Below are positions 50,774 through 60,212 of a DNA stretch of 64,000 nt, piece after piece. Position numbers and translations under genes: made by a program. The notes under the pieces are model-generated. The model was not told where the DNA came from. It did no database searches and was given only the letters and a program-made list of their open reading frames with translations. The DNA comes from Saprospiraceae bacterium (GTDB taxonomy: Bacteria; Bacteroidota; Bacteroidia; Chitinophagales; Saprospiraceae). The DNA is taken from NCBI GenBank assembly GCA_007121335.1, contig SKLY01000012.1, forward strand, positions 1 to 64,000, written 5' to 3'. Numbering within the stretch: the stretch's first letter is position 1; each line of letters starts with the position of its first letter.

Positions 50774-53593
50774 TTACATTTTGTTTCTCAGCCGGACGAT
50801 CATTGAAAAAAGCAGACCGATCATCATCATGAATGACCCCACCCAAAAGAAGTTTAAGCCCTCAAACCTGATGGCCTCCAGTACAATAAAGTCACTTCTG
50901 GGCACATTCTCGGCGATTTGAACCGGCAGATTTTGAATCTTCATGGGTTGTTCCGCCACCATAAATGTCATTTTACCGGTATTCGGGTCAACCCTGGTAA
51001 AGCGGAAGTGCAGTCCCGCCTCGGGGACCATGGTTTTGAAATTGGACTGAATATTGTCCCTGATCATATACACGGGTTCTGTTCGATACTCGGCACCGGT
51101 TTCGGTATTGACCACTTCCAGGATGGCTGATAGGGCGATATCCCCATCTCGTTCATCGTAAGACGGATGCCAGGGTTCCTGATTGACGTTTAAAAAGGTG
51201 ATTTCGTATTCATCGTATTGGAAGCGGTCTCCCTGCGCAAGTTGGAATTCAGTATAATTCAGTTCTTTTTCCGTGTGGAAAAGGTCCTCTATCAAGGTGT
51301 CAGCCAGGTGAATTCTCATGTTGAGGGGGTCAATTTGCTCCGGATACCTGAATACAAAGGAGCCCCTGAGCGCAATACCCGGCAGGGCGGTAAATGCACT
51401 GTCCTTATCCAGCGAGTGAACTCTCATTTTCAGTGTGAGTGCGATGTCGTCCTCGGCAGAACCTTCCTTATCGGGATGGAGTATGGAGTGATGTATTTCC
51501 TCCAGCACGATGTAGTGACGGCTGGTAAAGGTAGTATCACCCAAATTCATATAATAGGTCTCAAACCGGAGAGAGTCCTCTACGGCTTGAGCTGACTCCA
51601 GGTCTATTTGCTGGGCTGGAAGCCGGGCGATGCGCGTAAAAATATCGATAAGTGGTTGTCGCCGGATATCCGGGTTGGCCGCTTCAATTTGGGTAAAGTT
51701 TTTGTCGTAAATTACGTTTGGACTTAGTACGAAACTGTCGAGTCCGCGACCCTCTTCATCAATTTCCACAAAGCGTATATCAAAACTCCTTTCGTTGCCG
51801 TCAAAACGGTCGGTTTCATAGGTGGCGATGTACCCGCGCATGAATATAGGCTCATTTTTTATGAGGACTATGTTGCGCAGCAGGTCCTCGTCTTCCATGC
51901 CCTCCAGCATACCACTTTGGGCAAAAACATTGGAAGAGACGTAGGTCTTGTTAATCCCGGATGCCATAATTCCGATGATCATGGTGGCAAATCCAATGTG
52001 TGCAATGGCGGAACCAGAAGCCTTGAGATTGCCCTTTATCCTGAATAACAGGTGATCCATATTTACAATAAAGGAAAAAAGTGCAGCAAAAATCAACAGA
52101 ATATACTGCCATGCGACAACCTGTATCCACTGGATTGTGGCCCAGGTTAGCACTGCGGTTAGCAGCAGGGCGATGCCTGTCTGGGTAAAAAACTTCTTCC
52201 TGTAATTCAGCCAGTTTGCCCCACGATATCTGAGGTAAATACTGATTCCCGACAGCAGCGCCATGAGCGTGGCAATCCAAAGCTGGTGAGCGTTGTAGTG
52301 CTCTATCGGGTCTTCAACCACTCTGGATTGATAGAAGGGATCAAAAAACTGCATGATGGCGTTCATAACCGGCAGGGAAGTGGAGTAGGTGATCAGTATC
52401 GAGCCGATGACAATGACCATACTGCCAATGAACATCCAAAATTCCCTGGAATTCCAATCTTCCTCCTTTTTCGGGTTGGGTATTTCTCTGTAACGCATGA
52501 AAAAGAGGGTGAGACCCAGTATCAGAAAAAAGAGGATGAAGAAAATGAGTTGATTCTCGAGACCCATCTCAGTAAAAGCGTGTACCGAGGTGTCTTCCAG
52601 AATACCACTTCTCACCAGATAGGTGGAATATACGATGAGGCAAAAGGCCAGTATGTAAAAAACCATAGTTGCCCGGATCGAATGGCCTGTGCTTTTGGCG
52701 ATCAAATTGGTGTGTATCCCCGCAATGATGATAAGCCAGGGGACCAGCGACATGTTTTCCACCGGATCCCACGCCCAGTACCCACCGAAGGTAAGCGCCT
52801 CATAGGCCCAAACGGAACCAAGGAGAATACCTGTTCCGAGTGCAAAGCCGGCGAAGAGTCCCCATTTCAGTCCGGGATCCAGCCAGCCCTTGTAATCCCT
52901 GCGCCATAGACCAGCCAGTGCAAAGCAAAAGGGAATGGATAAGGCTGCAAAGCCCAAAAAAGTCACGGGCGGGTGTATGGTCATCCAGTAATTCTGTAAA
53001 AGGATATTGAGACCGCTTCCAGTGATTAACTCCAGGTATTCTGCATTGGCAAAAATGGGTGCGTCCTGTACATCTCGCAATAGCACCGTGGGATTGATGC
53101 CCAGCTTTGATCCCCCATCCCCAAATGGCAGATATGTACCCAGTATTTTTGAGGTGAGGAACACCTGTATAAGAGACAAAAAGGTCATAACAGCAGGTCG
53201 CCACTGTCCTCCCTTCCAAATTATAACCCATCCCAGTATGATGTGCCAAAACATCCAGAGGAGAAAACTCCCCTCCTGACCTTCCCAAAAGGCCGAAAAG
53301 GTGTATTTAAAAGGCAGGTCATCGGATACGTGATTAAAGGCGTATGCGTATTCGTACATGCGATTGAGCATGATGTAAAAAATAACAGCCATCAAACCGA
53401 AAATGGACACACCGTGAATCACATAGGACCAATTGGCTGTTCCAAGCCAATTTGAAACCGGATTTTCACGCTCTTTTTCAGCGAGGAAGTAAGCAATGGT
53501 CGCTCCTATTGCACTTACAAAGGAGATAATTATCAACAAGTGCCCCAACTGGCCTGGCCAGAGGGTTTCACCAATGTACTGTATTTCGCTCAT
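50774..53593 (-). CDS. ccmF: Cytochrome c maturation heme lyase component CcmF
   Basis: An inner-membrane protein of 939 residues that attaches heme to apocytochromes c together with CcmE (and CcmH elsewhere). About fifteen membrane spans are visible. The tryptophan-rich WWD-type heme-handling motif is WAYEALTFGGYWAWDPVENM, then SLVPWL. Conserved histidines appear as TIHPPVTFLGF and DTSVHAFTE. A large periplasmic domain (about 575-900) is present, with an enlarged hydrophilic insert (about 640-730), common in Bacteroidota CcmF. It follows ccmE by 9 bp. Confidence 0.95.
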   Translation of the reverse strand: MSEIQYIGETLWPGQLGHLLIIISFVSAIGATIAYFLAEKERENPVSNWLGTANWSYVIHGVSIFGLMAVIFYIMLNRMYEYAYAFNHVSDDLPFKYTFSAFWEGQEGSFLLWMFWHIILGWVIIWKGGQWRPAVMTFLSLIQVFLTSKILGTYLPFGDGGSKLGINPTVLLRDVQDAPIFANAEYLELITGSGLNILLQNYWMTIHPPVTFLGFAALSIPFCFALAGLWRRDYKGWLDPGLKWGLFAGFALGTGILLGSVWAYEALTFGGYWAWDPVENMSLVPWLIIIAGIHTNLIAKSTGHSIRATMVFYILAFCLIVYSTYLVRSGILEDTSVHAFTEMGLENQLIFFILFFLILGLTLFFMRYREIPNPKKEEDWNSREFWMFIGSMVIVIGSILITYSTSLPVMNAIMQFFDPFYQSRVVEDPIEHYNAHQLWIATLMALLSGISIYLRYRGANWLNYRKKFFTQTGIALLLTAVLTWATIQWIQVVAWQYILLIFAALFSFIVNMDHLLFRIKGNLKASGSAIAHIGFATMIIGIMASGINKTYVSSNVFAQSGMLEGMEDEDLLRNIVLIKNEPIFMRGYIATYETDRFDGNERSFDIRFVEIDEEGRGLDSFVLSPNVIYDKNFTQIEAANPDIRRQPLIDIFTRIARLPAQQIDLESAQAVEDSLRFETYYMNLGDTTFTSRHYIVLEEIHHSILHPDKEGSAEDDIALTLKMRVHSLDKDSAFTALPGIALRGSFVFRYPEQIDPLNMRIHLADTLIEDLFHTEKELNYTEFQLAQGDRFQYDEYEITFLNVNQEPWHPSYDERDGDIALSAILEVVNTETGAEYRTEPVYMIRDNIQSNFKTMVPEAGLHFRFTRVDPNTGKMTFMVAEQPMKIQNLPVQIAENVPRSDFIVLEAIRFEGLNFFWVGSFMMMIGLLFSMIVRLRNKM

Positions 53594-53602
53594 GAGGTGG
53601 GA

Positions 53603-54001
53603 TTAGATTTCTGATCTGACAAAAATTTCGTCATCCTGATACTTGCTGGGGCATTTCATCAGCATTTCTCGCGCCACAAAAGTACCATCTCTGAATCTAC
53701 CAGTAAGGACGAGTTGTTCAGACATTTCAAAGTCCTGGGGTTTTTCACTCAGCAATACAACCATGCGTTCATCACCCTCCTCATCTGTCATGTAAAAAGT
53801 AAAGCGATTGGGGTCAATTTCCGGATTGTAAACCATTTCCTTGTCTTTGGAGAGTTGGCCGATTATTTTGACGTTCCTTCCATCTTCCAGCAGCTCGGCC
53901 TCTGCAAAAGTGTAATAAGTGCCAAAATCAGTGCTGGTAATGACAAAGAGCAGAACCGCTCCTGCCATCAAAAGTCCTGCTACTATGTGAATCTTTTTCA
54001 T
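53603..54001 (-). CDS. ccmE: Cytochrome c maturation heme chaperone CcmE, C-type
   Basis: From the ATG at 54001 (MKKIHIVAGLLMAGAVLLFV) the protein has 132 residues, a single N-terminal membrane anchor (about 5-22) and a periplasmic OB-fold domain. The normal heme-binding motif HxxxY is here CPSKY (C117 to Y121). That makes it a C-type CcmE, in which cysteine replaces the covalent histidine. Such forms are known from archaea and some bacteria. The histidine position is unambiguous because the surrounding MLMKCPSKY segment aligns with the LAKHDENY region of the standard form. It heads the ccmE-ccmF unit. Confidence 0.92.
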   Translation of the reverse strand: MKKIHIVAGLLMAGAVLLFVITSTDFGTYYTFAEAELLEDGRNVKIIGQLSKDKEMVYNPEIDPNRFTFYMTDEEGDERMVVLLSEKPQDFEMSEQLVLTGRFRDGTFVAREMLMKCPSKYQDDEIFVRSEI

Positions 54002-54436
54002 CTCTTTATAATTTTCTATCAAAATTTGACGGGAGACCATTTCACTTCAATCAATTCCTCGCTCCCTTTTTATCTTGCGGTCTAAGACCGTTTATTAAAG
54101 ATTTAATGTTTGTCAAAAACCCGTGCTTAACTTTTTAGCGCCCTGTGAAATGGACCGATATAAATAACAGTTATATTGTGGGTTTAATTAATATGTCGTA
54201 TCTTTATACAAAATTACGACTTGTACATGATTTTTTAGAGAAAAACGGCTTTTTTCGGTGCTTATTGGCAGCGGGATCAACAATGGGTTTCCAAAGTAAA
54301 TTGGTGACCTTTTTAACCCACTGTAATTTAATGCTGTCACGGGGATTTTTAAGTAGGTTTTTTTTGGCTTCCGCCCCGGTTTGTGTCCGTGAATATTGAT
54401 TGTACAGAAAGTGTTAAAATGAAACTGTCTTGACAA
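54002..54436. other. Divergent intergenic region between ccmE and ftsE
   Basis: A 435-bp AT-rich spacer. A 13-nt palindrome CGGTCTAAGACCG (54078-54090) is the only conspicuous structure and could be an operator for either neighbour. TATCTTTA (54199-54206) is a possible plus-strand -7 box with a long leader. No frame of credible coding quality was seen. Confidence 0.4.
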
Positions 54437-55117
54437 ATGTTGGATAACACACCTTACGTCATTGATCTCGTGGGATTGGATTTGTACTACGGAGACGTCC
54501 CAGTACTGACAGACATCAACTTTAAGCTGTCTCGCTCTGAATTCGCCTACCTTGTGGGGTTCACCGGTAGTGGAAAAACCACCTTTTTGCGATGCTTGTA
54601 TGGCGCGCAACCCGTTCACCGTGGCAAGGCTTTTGTCACCGGAGTGGACCTGAGTAAGTTGAAGCCCTCGCAGTTGCACAAATACAGGAGAAAGATCGGC
54701 ATGGTGTTTCAGGATTTTAAATTACTCCCCGATCTCACCGCTGCACAGAATCTCGATTTCGTACTCCGCGCCACCAGATTTCCCCGCCCCAAAAGAAAGG
54801 CCCGCATCAAAGAAGTTATGGAATGGGTAGGACTTGAACACAAAACCGGCTCCTATCCACCTATGATGTCCGGAGGAGAGCAGCAGCGCCTCGCTATTGC
54901 ACGGGCTATTCTAAATGACCCTCAGTTGATCATCGCTGATGAGCCCACAGGCAACCTCGACCCCTTTATGACGGATGAAATTATGTACTTGTTCAGCAGG
55001 TTAAACAAAGAAATGGGGACAGCCATATTGCTGGCAACCCATGATTATCGTGTATTGGATAAATTCCCAGCCCGGGTGGTTAAACTGGAAGGAGGAGTGC
55101 TTAAGAATGAAAATTGA
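54437..55117 (+). CDS. ftsE: Cell-division ABC ATPase FtsE-like
   Basis: A 226-residue ABC ATPase. Walker A is GFTGSGKTT, the Q-loop is GMVFQDFKLLPDLT, the signature is MSGGEQQRLAIARA, Walker B is LIIADEPTGNLD, and the H-switch is LATHDY. The phrase VFQDFKLLPD and the size are characteristic of FtsE, which with FtsX regulates cell-wall hydrolases during division. The signature glycine pair and the missing long C-terminal extension exclude most transporters. FtsX is not adjacent in this window, which is common in Bacteroidota; a LolD-like function cannot be entirely ruled out. Confidence 0.87.
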   Translation: MLDNTPYVIDLVGLDLYYGDVPVLTDINFKLSRSEFAYLVGFTGSGKTTFLRCLYGAQPVHRGKAFVTGVDLSKLKPSQLHKYRRKIGMVFQDFKLLPDLTAAQNLDFVLRATRFPRPKRKARIKEVMEWVGLEHKTGSYPPMMSGGEQQRLAIARAILNDPQLIIADEPTGNLDPFMTDEIMYLFSRLNKEMGTAILLATHDYRVLDKFPARVVKLEGGVLKNEN

Positions 55118-55361
55118 CCAATTGGATTTGCCGGTGAAATTGTACTGTTTCCCTATACTTTGAGCTACCGGTTGGGGAGGAATAAAGATTTCACATTTTT
55201 AGTATATTAAAGTTTAATTATGGATAATAATCTTTATTTCAATTAGATGTATCTGAGGGCTAAATTCCAGTGTTATCAGGGCGTCATAAAAAAGTTAATT
55301 TATCAAAAAAAAAGATTTGTAAGTCAAATGTTTTCATAACTTTAGCCCAAAATAGCATGGT

Positions 55362-55832
55362 ATGAAATGGCGAAGACTCAATGGAATGCAATTGGACCTG
55401 CCCATCAGGGAAGAGGTTGAGAAAACCATTAAAGAGGAGACTGAAAAGGGGTTTAGACTGAAGGTCTGCATCGGTACAGACAGTCGTGTCAAAGCGGGTT
55501 CCATCGAGTTTGCCACCGTGATTGTCTTTTTGAGAGAGCACCGGGGCGGCTTTATGTTTATTAGTAATTTTAATCAAAAGGGACAGATGTCCGTCAAGGA
55601 GCGGATGATCAATGAAGTGGCCAGGTCCGTCGAAGTTGCCTACAACCTCTGTGAGCTTTTTGATCGATACAATATCGAACTGGAAATCCACGCTGACATC
55701 AACACAGACCCCGGCTTTCAATCCAATTCTGCCTTGAGGGACGCCATGGGTTATGTAATGAGCATGGGCTTTGTCTTCAAAGCCAAACCCGACGCCTTCG
55801 CCAGCACTTGCTGTGCCGATAAGATGGTGTAA
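55362..55832 (+). CDS. YkuK-like (DUF458) RNase H-fold protein
   Basis: A 156-residue protein with the DUF458/YkuK signature: KVCIGTDSRVKAGSIEFATVI as a first strand with the acidic GTD, IVFLREHRGG, then LEIHADINTDPGFQSN and the late SMGFVFKAKPDAFAS. The arrangement of acidic residues resembles the RNase H fold, but nuclease activity has not been shown for most members. A 244-bp AT-rich region with a Bacteroidota-type promoter potential precedes it. Confidence 0.85.
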   Translation: MKWRRLNGMQLDLPIREEVEKTIKEETEKGFRLKVCIGTDSRVKAGSIEFATVIVFLREHRGGFMFISNFNQKGQMSVKERMINEVARSVEVAYNLCELFDRYNIELEIHADINTDPGFQSNSALRDAMGYVMSMGFVFKAKPDAFASTCCADKMV

Positions 55833-55941
55833 TTTTAGCGGATTTTCCTGTCGTATCCGGGATTTCTGCCATGGAAAATCAGGATAAGAAATCACGCAGG
55901 TAGAAAATTGACACAGTTAATTGAACAATCCCAATGAAAAG
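55833..55941. other. Spacer before the tandem repeat region
   Basis: Short intergenic sequence after the YkuK-like gene. No terminator with a T-run is evident and no reading frame can be supported. Confidence 0.4.
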
Positions 55942-56031
55942 GGTTCACCGCAGAGCTCGCGAAGTTCGCGGAGAATGTGCAGAGAAAAGCTCAGCGATTT
56001 CCTTTGCGTTCATCGCGTCCTCGGCGGTGAG
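55942..56031. repeat. 90-bp GC-rich repeat element, copy 1
   Basis: Runs from GGTTCACCGCAGAG to CGGCGGTGAG, so its ends are complementary (TTCACCGC with GCGGTGAG). It contains the internal perfect hairpin CGCGAAGTTCGCG (55958-55970) and the shared body GCAGAGAAAAGCTCAGCGAT. The same element occurs 248 bp later. Confidence 0.85.
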
Positions 56032-56151
56032 AGTCCGGACTGAAAAACCCGCCAGATTGCCTCCGAAATGCTATTAGCCAGAGAAGTCCCCTAAAAACAA
56101 CAACCCCAATAAATTGATAAAATACCGAAGATAAGATACTTACGCTTTCAA

Positions 56152-56189
56152 AAGCCATCAGCCATCAACCATTAGCCATCAACTCATCA
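56152..56189. repeat. Short GCCATCA-type tandem repeats
   Basis: AGCCATCAGCCATCAACCAT and following bases are four to five imperfect copies of a 7-mer GCCATCA. Related strings recur at 56406-56420 and 56477-56490, near the other repeats. Slippage-type simple sequence is the likely explanation. Confidence 0.7.
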
Positions 56190-56279
56190 GGTTCACCGCA
56201 GAGGTCGCGAAGTTCGCGGAGAATACGCAGAGAAAAGCTCAGCGATTTCCTTTGCGTTCTCTGAGTACTCCGCGGTGAG
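56190..56279. repeat. 90-bp GC-rich repeat element, copy 2
   Basis: Same length as copy 1, with the central 55 bp almost identical and changes mainly near the right end (CTCTGAGTACTCCGCGGTGAG). A further fragment, CCCCGCAGAGTCGCAAAGAA at 56300-56319, resembles the left end. The flanks also repeat: CCAGAGAAGTCCCCTAAAAA at 56078 compares with CCAGAAAAATCCCCAAAAAC at 56330, so the whole unit has a period of about 250 bp. Confidence 0.85.
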
Positions 56280-56430
56280 TAAATGGGAAAGTGAAGAATC
56301 CCCGCAGAGTCGCAAAGAAAACTTTTTACCCAGAAAAATCCCCAAAAACCAACAACCCCCACGATTAGATATATTGCCGACTAAATAAATGTAGCGCTGT
56401 CAGTAAGCCATCAACCATCAGCTTGCCCTC

Positions 56431-56466
56431 CCACCAAAGGATTGGGGGCAGGCAATCCTTTGGCGG
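56431..56466. repeat. Perfect-ended hairpin with shared 23-nt element
   Basis: CCACCAAAGGATTG (56431-56444) pairs with CAATCCTTTGGCGG (56453-56466) except one G:A or wobble position, with a short GGGGCAGG loop. The left arm and loop (56431-56453) match 38548-38570 with two differences. No gene or T-run follows, so a mobile or REP-like element fits better than a terminator. Confidence 0.7.
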
Positions 56467-56717
56467 GACCAACCAGGCCATCAGCCATTAACCGCCTGTT
56501 TTCTCATGACGAAGCAAATATTGCAAGGGTACAATGAAAATCCGAAGACCACAAAAAGGTCATCCAATATTAATCTACAAGTTTGACTGTTTGCGGTGAT
56601 TTTGTAGAGCTAAAACAATAATTGGTCTAAATCTATGTGAATAATCCGTGATTATTTCGTTATTTTGCAATGAAATAAACTGATATTCAGAATATTAACA
56701 TTAAAAAAAGATTTAAT
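56467..56717. other. Upstream region of the M16 gene pair
   Basis: After the repeats, about 250 bp of AT-rich sequence leads to the first peptidase gene. TTATTTTG (near 56661) is one mismatch from the -7 box and lies about 50 bp before the ATG at 56718. No other feature was recognised. Confidence 0.4.
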
Positions 56718-58040
56718 ATGAAAAACGTTTTGTTTGCATTGGTCTTCCTTCTTGTGGGATCCTCCATGGCCCTGGCACAAAGACCGGCCATAGAATTTGA
56801 GGAGTACACCCTCGATAACGGGCTTCATGTGATACTGCACCAGGATAACACCACTCCGGTGGTTGCGGTGAATGTGATGTATCATGTGGGTTCCAAAAAT
56901 GAAACCCCAGATCGTACTGGTTTTGCTCACTTTTTTGAGCACTTGATGTTTCAGGGTACAGAGCACATCGGAAGGGGTGAATTTTCAGAGATAGTTGAGA
57001 AGGCCGGTGGTTCACTCAATGCCTGGACGAGTTTTGACATCACCAATTACTTTGTGTTGATGCCATCCAACCAGTTGGAGCTCGGCCTGTGGTTGGAGTC
57101 CGAGCGAATGCTTCACCCTGTGGTGGATTCTATTGGTGTGGCCATTGAAAAAGATGTGGTTACAGAGGAGATGAAGCAAACTCGTGACAACAGACCCTAT
57201 GGTAGAATTTTAACTGAAACCATAAAGAGGGCGTTCAGTGAGCACCCCTATCAGTGGGATGTACTGGGTAAGGACGAACACATAAGAAATGCAGAGGTAC
57301 ATGAGTTCGCTGAATTTCACAACATGTTTTACGTGCCTAACAATGCAGTACTCGTAGTTGCCGGTGACATTGACATCGATGAGACAAAGAGAATGATTGA
57401 TGATTATTTTGGTGACATACCAAAGGGTGAACAGGAGATTAGGAGACCTGATGTGGTAGAGCCCCCGCTTACTTATGAAAAGAGAGATACAGTCTATGAC
57501 AATATCCAACTTCCGGCTATAATCCACGCCTACCAAATCCCCGCGATGGGAGAGCCTGACTACTATGCCGTGGATATGTTAGGAAATCTACTTTCCAGTG
57601 GACAGAGTAGCCGCTTGTACAGGTCGCTTGTAATTGAGCAGGAGTTGGCACTGACAGTCCAGGCCATTCCACTCGGTCTGGAAGACCCGGGATTGTTCAT
57701 TATTTTTGCCCTGCCCAATATGGGTGTTGACATTGCAGACCTGGAGGCGGCCATTGATGCCGAGGTCGATAAAGTTCGTCAGGAGATGATAACTGCTGAA
57801 GAACTTCAAAAACTTTACAATCAGTTTGAGACCCAGAAGGTAGGAGACAATACTACCATGGGAAGACTGGCTTCTAATTTGGCCAGCCTTCATCTAATGC
57901 ACAGTGATGCCAATTTGATCAATACCGAGATTGATCGTTACATGGCGATCACCAAAGAAGATTTGAACCGTGCAGCCATTGAGTTCTTCAACCCGGATCG
58001 CAGAGTTGTAATTTATTATCTACCCAAACCAACAAATTAA
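56718..58040 (+). CDS. M16 family zinc peptidase (catalytic partner)
   Basis: A 440-residue protein with a signal peptide (about 1-20, ending ALAQ). The inverted zinc motif HFFEH is present as H71, E74 and H75, with the downstream glutamate in EKDVVTEEMKQTRDN. The fold is the M16B two-domain half-clamp. The bound substrate would be unfolded or short peptides in the periplasm or at the cell surface. The next gene, 68 bp downstream, encodes a second M16 protein without the zinc motif; together they are probably the two halves of a heterodimeric clamshell. Confidence 0.93.
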   Translation: MKNVLFALVFLLVGSSMALAQRPAIEFEEYTLDNGLHVILHQDNTTPVVAVNVMYHVGSKNETPDRTGFAHFFEHLMFQGTEHIGRGEFSEIVEKAGGSLNAWTSFDITNYFVLMPSNQLELGLWLESERMLHPVVDSIGVAIEKDVVTEEMKQTRDNRPYGRILTETIKRAFSEHPYQWDVLGKDEHIRNAEVHEFAEFHNMFYVPNNAVLVVAGDIDIDETKRMIDDYFGDIPKGEQEIRRPDVVEPPLTYEKRDTVYDNIQLPAIIHAYQIPAMGEPDYYAVDMLGNLLSSGQSSRLYRSLVIEQELALTVQAIPLGLEDPGLFIIFALPNMGVDIADLEAAIDAEVDKVRQEMITAEELQKLYNQFETQKVGDNTTMGRLASNLASLHLMHSDANLINTEIDRYMAITKEDLNRAAIEFFNPDRRVVIYYLPKPTN

Positions 58041-58108
58041 TACGATTTTTCCATATAAAAATATATGCAAGGATTGTTCATAAAATGTTTAACTGAAATA
58101 ATATCAAA

Positions 58109-60190
58109 ATGAAGAATATAATTATAATATTTGCGGCGGTATTTGCTTTTTGCGGTACTCTTGCAGCACAAATTGACCGGTCTGTCCAGCCCGAGCCCGG
58201 ACCGGCTCCGACCATACAAATTGGTGATTATGAAGCCTTTACAATGGATAATGGCCTAAGGGTTATTGTGGTGGAAAATGAACGAAGCCCTCGTATCAGT
58301 TTCAATCTAACCCTGAATATTGATCCTGTGATGGAGGGTGATGCTGCCGGCTATGTCTCTATGTTTGGCTCACAATTGAGGTCGGGTACAACAAACAGAG
58401 ATAAAGCAACTCTGGACAATGAAATCGATTTCATAGGTGCAAGTCTTTCCGCATCCTCAAGAGGGGTATTCGGTAGTGCACTTGCCAGGCATTCAGAGAC
58501 TTTGATGGAATTGATGGCAGATGTTTTGCAGAATCCCACTTTTCCACAGGAAGAGCTGGACAGAGCAATAACCCAGTCTAAATCAGGACTGTCCACTGTT
58601 CCCACGGATGCACAAGCCATCGTTAGCAACCTCTCTTCAGCCATTCTCTTTCCCAACCATCCCTACGGGGAAGTAATGACAGAGGAAACTATTGAAAACA
58701 TAACCAGAGACCATATCGTGGATTATTACAATACCTACTTTAAGCCCAATGTTGGCTTCCTGGTAATTGTAGGAAATATCAACGTGGAGGAGGCCAAAGA
58801 ACTCACCCAGCGCTTTCTCGGTGATTGGGAGGCTGGTGAGGTCCCATCCCATGAGTATGAGACTCCTCAAGCTCCTGATGGGCTGAGAGTTTCTTTTGCC
58901 AATAGACCTGGAGCGGTGCAGTCTGTTTTCAGAGTGTCATATCCCGTAGAACTCACCCCCGGTCATCCCGATGCCATTAAGGCAAGCGTGATGAACAGTA
59001 TTCTCGGTGGAGGTGTCTTCTCCGGCAGACTAATGCAAAATCTGCGTGAGGACAAGGGATATACTTATGGAGCCAGATCTCGCCTCAGCACGGACCGATT
59101 GGTTGGTACTTTTTCGGCCGGAGCAGAAGTAGGAAATAATGTTACCGATAGTGCCATAGTAGAAGTGCTCTACGAAATGGAGCGAATGGTCAATGAACCG
59201 GTGGATGAGAGGAGCCTTGAGCTCATTAAAAACTTTATGAACGGAAGCTTTGCCCGTTCTCTTGAAAGTCCGCAAACGGTCGCTCGATTTGCACTCAATA
59301 TAGAGCGTTTTAACTTGCCTGAAGACTACTATGCTACCTACCTGGAGAGATTGATGGCCGTAACTGCTGAGGACGTGCAGGAGATGGCCAGGAAGTATAT
59401 CAAACCCGGGAATGCCCACATTCTGGTGGCAGGTAATGAAGATGAAATCCCTGAGAGACTGTTGAGGTTCGCCTACGATGGACAAGTCCACTTTTACGAT
59501 GCCTTTGCCCGCCCCATCGAAAAAAGCGATGTGGAACTGGATGAGAGTGTAACCGCTGAATGGGTCATCTCTCAATATATAGATGCTATTGGTGGAAAAG
59601 ATGCCATCAAAGCCATTGAGGATATTACCATTGTTCGAACCGCTGAAATGATGGGTTCCAGTATAAAGGAGACTACCAGAAAAAAGACTCCTTATAAAAT
59701 GCTTATGGAAGTGGAAATGGCCGGAAATGTATTGCAAAGAGAGGTTTTTGACGGAGAAGCAGGATACAGCTCTTCCATGGGTCAAAGAATGCCCACCCCC
59801 GAAAGCGACATTGAAGGTCAGCGCCAGCGAGCCAAAATTGTAAGGGAACTCTCCTATCTGGATGGTGATGTGGAAATGGAACTGAGAGGTGTGGAGCGAA
59901 TCGAAGGAAAAGATGCGTACCGAATCAGAGTCACCACCGCCGATGGAACGGTTGTGGATGAATACTACGATATGGAGACCTTCCTGAAGGTTAGGGAGTC
60001 GGTTACCATGGAGCAAATGGGACAGACCCAAACCATTACCTCTGATTTTCACGATTACAAAGAAGTCTCCGGTGTGTATTTCCCATACAAAGTTTCACTG
60101 ACCGGAGTGGGACCCATGCCGATTGAAATGGAAACTGAGAAATTGGAAGTCAATACCGGTCTCGATCCGGCATTGTTTTCTGTAGAATAA
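58109..60190 (+). CDS. M16 family non-catalytic partner with extra C-terminal domain
   Basis: A 693-residue protein with a signal peptide (about 1-20, ending LAAQ). Residues about 35-470 are two M16 domains; at the zinc site the sequence reads AGYVSMFGSQL, without HxxEH, so it cannot bind the metal. The glycine-rich loop and the R-x-Y-type motif of the non-catalytic subunit are seen in EDKGYTYGARSRLS. A C-terminal addition (about 490-693) resembles an outer-membrane-lipoprotein-sorting (LolA/LolB-like) beta-sheet: TVVDEYYDMETFLKVRES, DFHDYKEVSGVYFPYKV. This fusion is common in Bacteroidota M16 proteins. A terminator follows at 60213. Confidence 0.9.
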   Translation: MKNIIIIFAAVFAFCGTLAAQIDRSVQPEPGPAPTIQIGDYEAFTMDNGLRVIVVENERSPRISFNLTLNIDPVMEGDAAGYVSMFGSQLRSGTTNRDKATLDNEIDFIGASLSASSRGVFGSALARHSETLMELMADVLQNPTFPQEELDRAITQSKSGLSTVPTDAQAIVSNLSSAILFPNHPYGEVMTEETIENITRDHIVDYYNTYFKPNVGFLVIVGNINVEEAKELTQRFLGDWEAGEVPSHEYETPQAPDGLRVSFANRPGAVQSVFRVSYPVELTPGHPDAIKASVMNSILGGGVFSGRLMQNLREDKGYTYGARSRLSTDRLVGTFSAGAEVGNNVTDSAIVEVLYEMERMVNEPVDERSLELIKNFMNGSFARSLESPQTVARFALNIERFNLPEDYYATYLERLMAVTAEDVQEMARKYIKPGNAHILVAGNEDEIPERLLRFAYDGQVHFYDAFARPIEKSDVELDESVTAEWVISQYIDAIGGKDAIKAIEDITIVRTAEMMGSSIKETTRKKTPYKMLMEVEMAGNVLQREVFDGEAGYSSSMGQRMPTPESDIEGQRQRAKIVRELSYLDGDVEMELRGVERIEGKDAYRIRVTTADGTVVDEYYDMETFLKVRESVTMEQMGQTQTITSDFHDYKEVSGVYFPYKVSLTGVGPMPIEMETEKLEVNTGLDPALFSVE

Positions 60191-60212
60191 TACTTCATAA
60201 CTAATATTACCG

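Noticed and set aside
56165-56362. Minus-strand frame of 65 codons across the 90-bp repeat
   Set aside because: The frame is produced by the repeat element itself (STQRTQRKS-type string), a well-known kind of false gene call in repeats.
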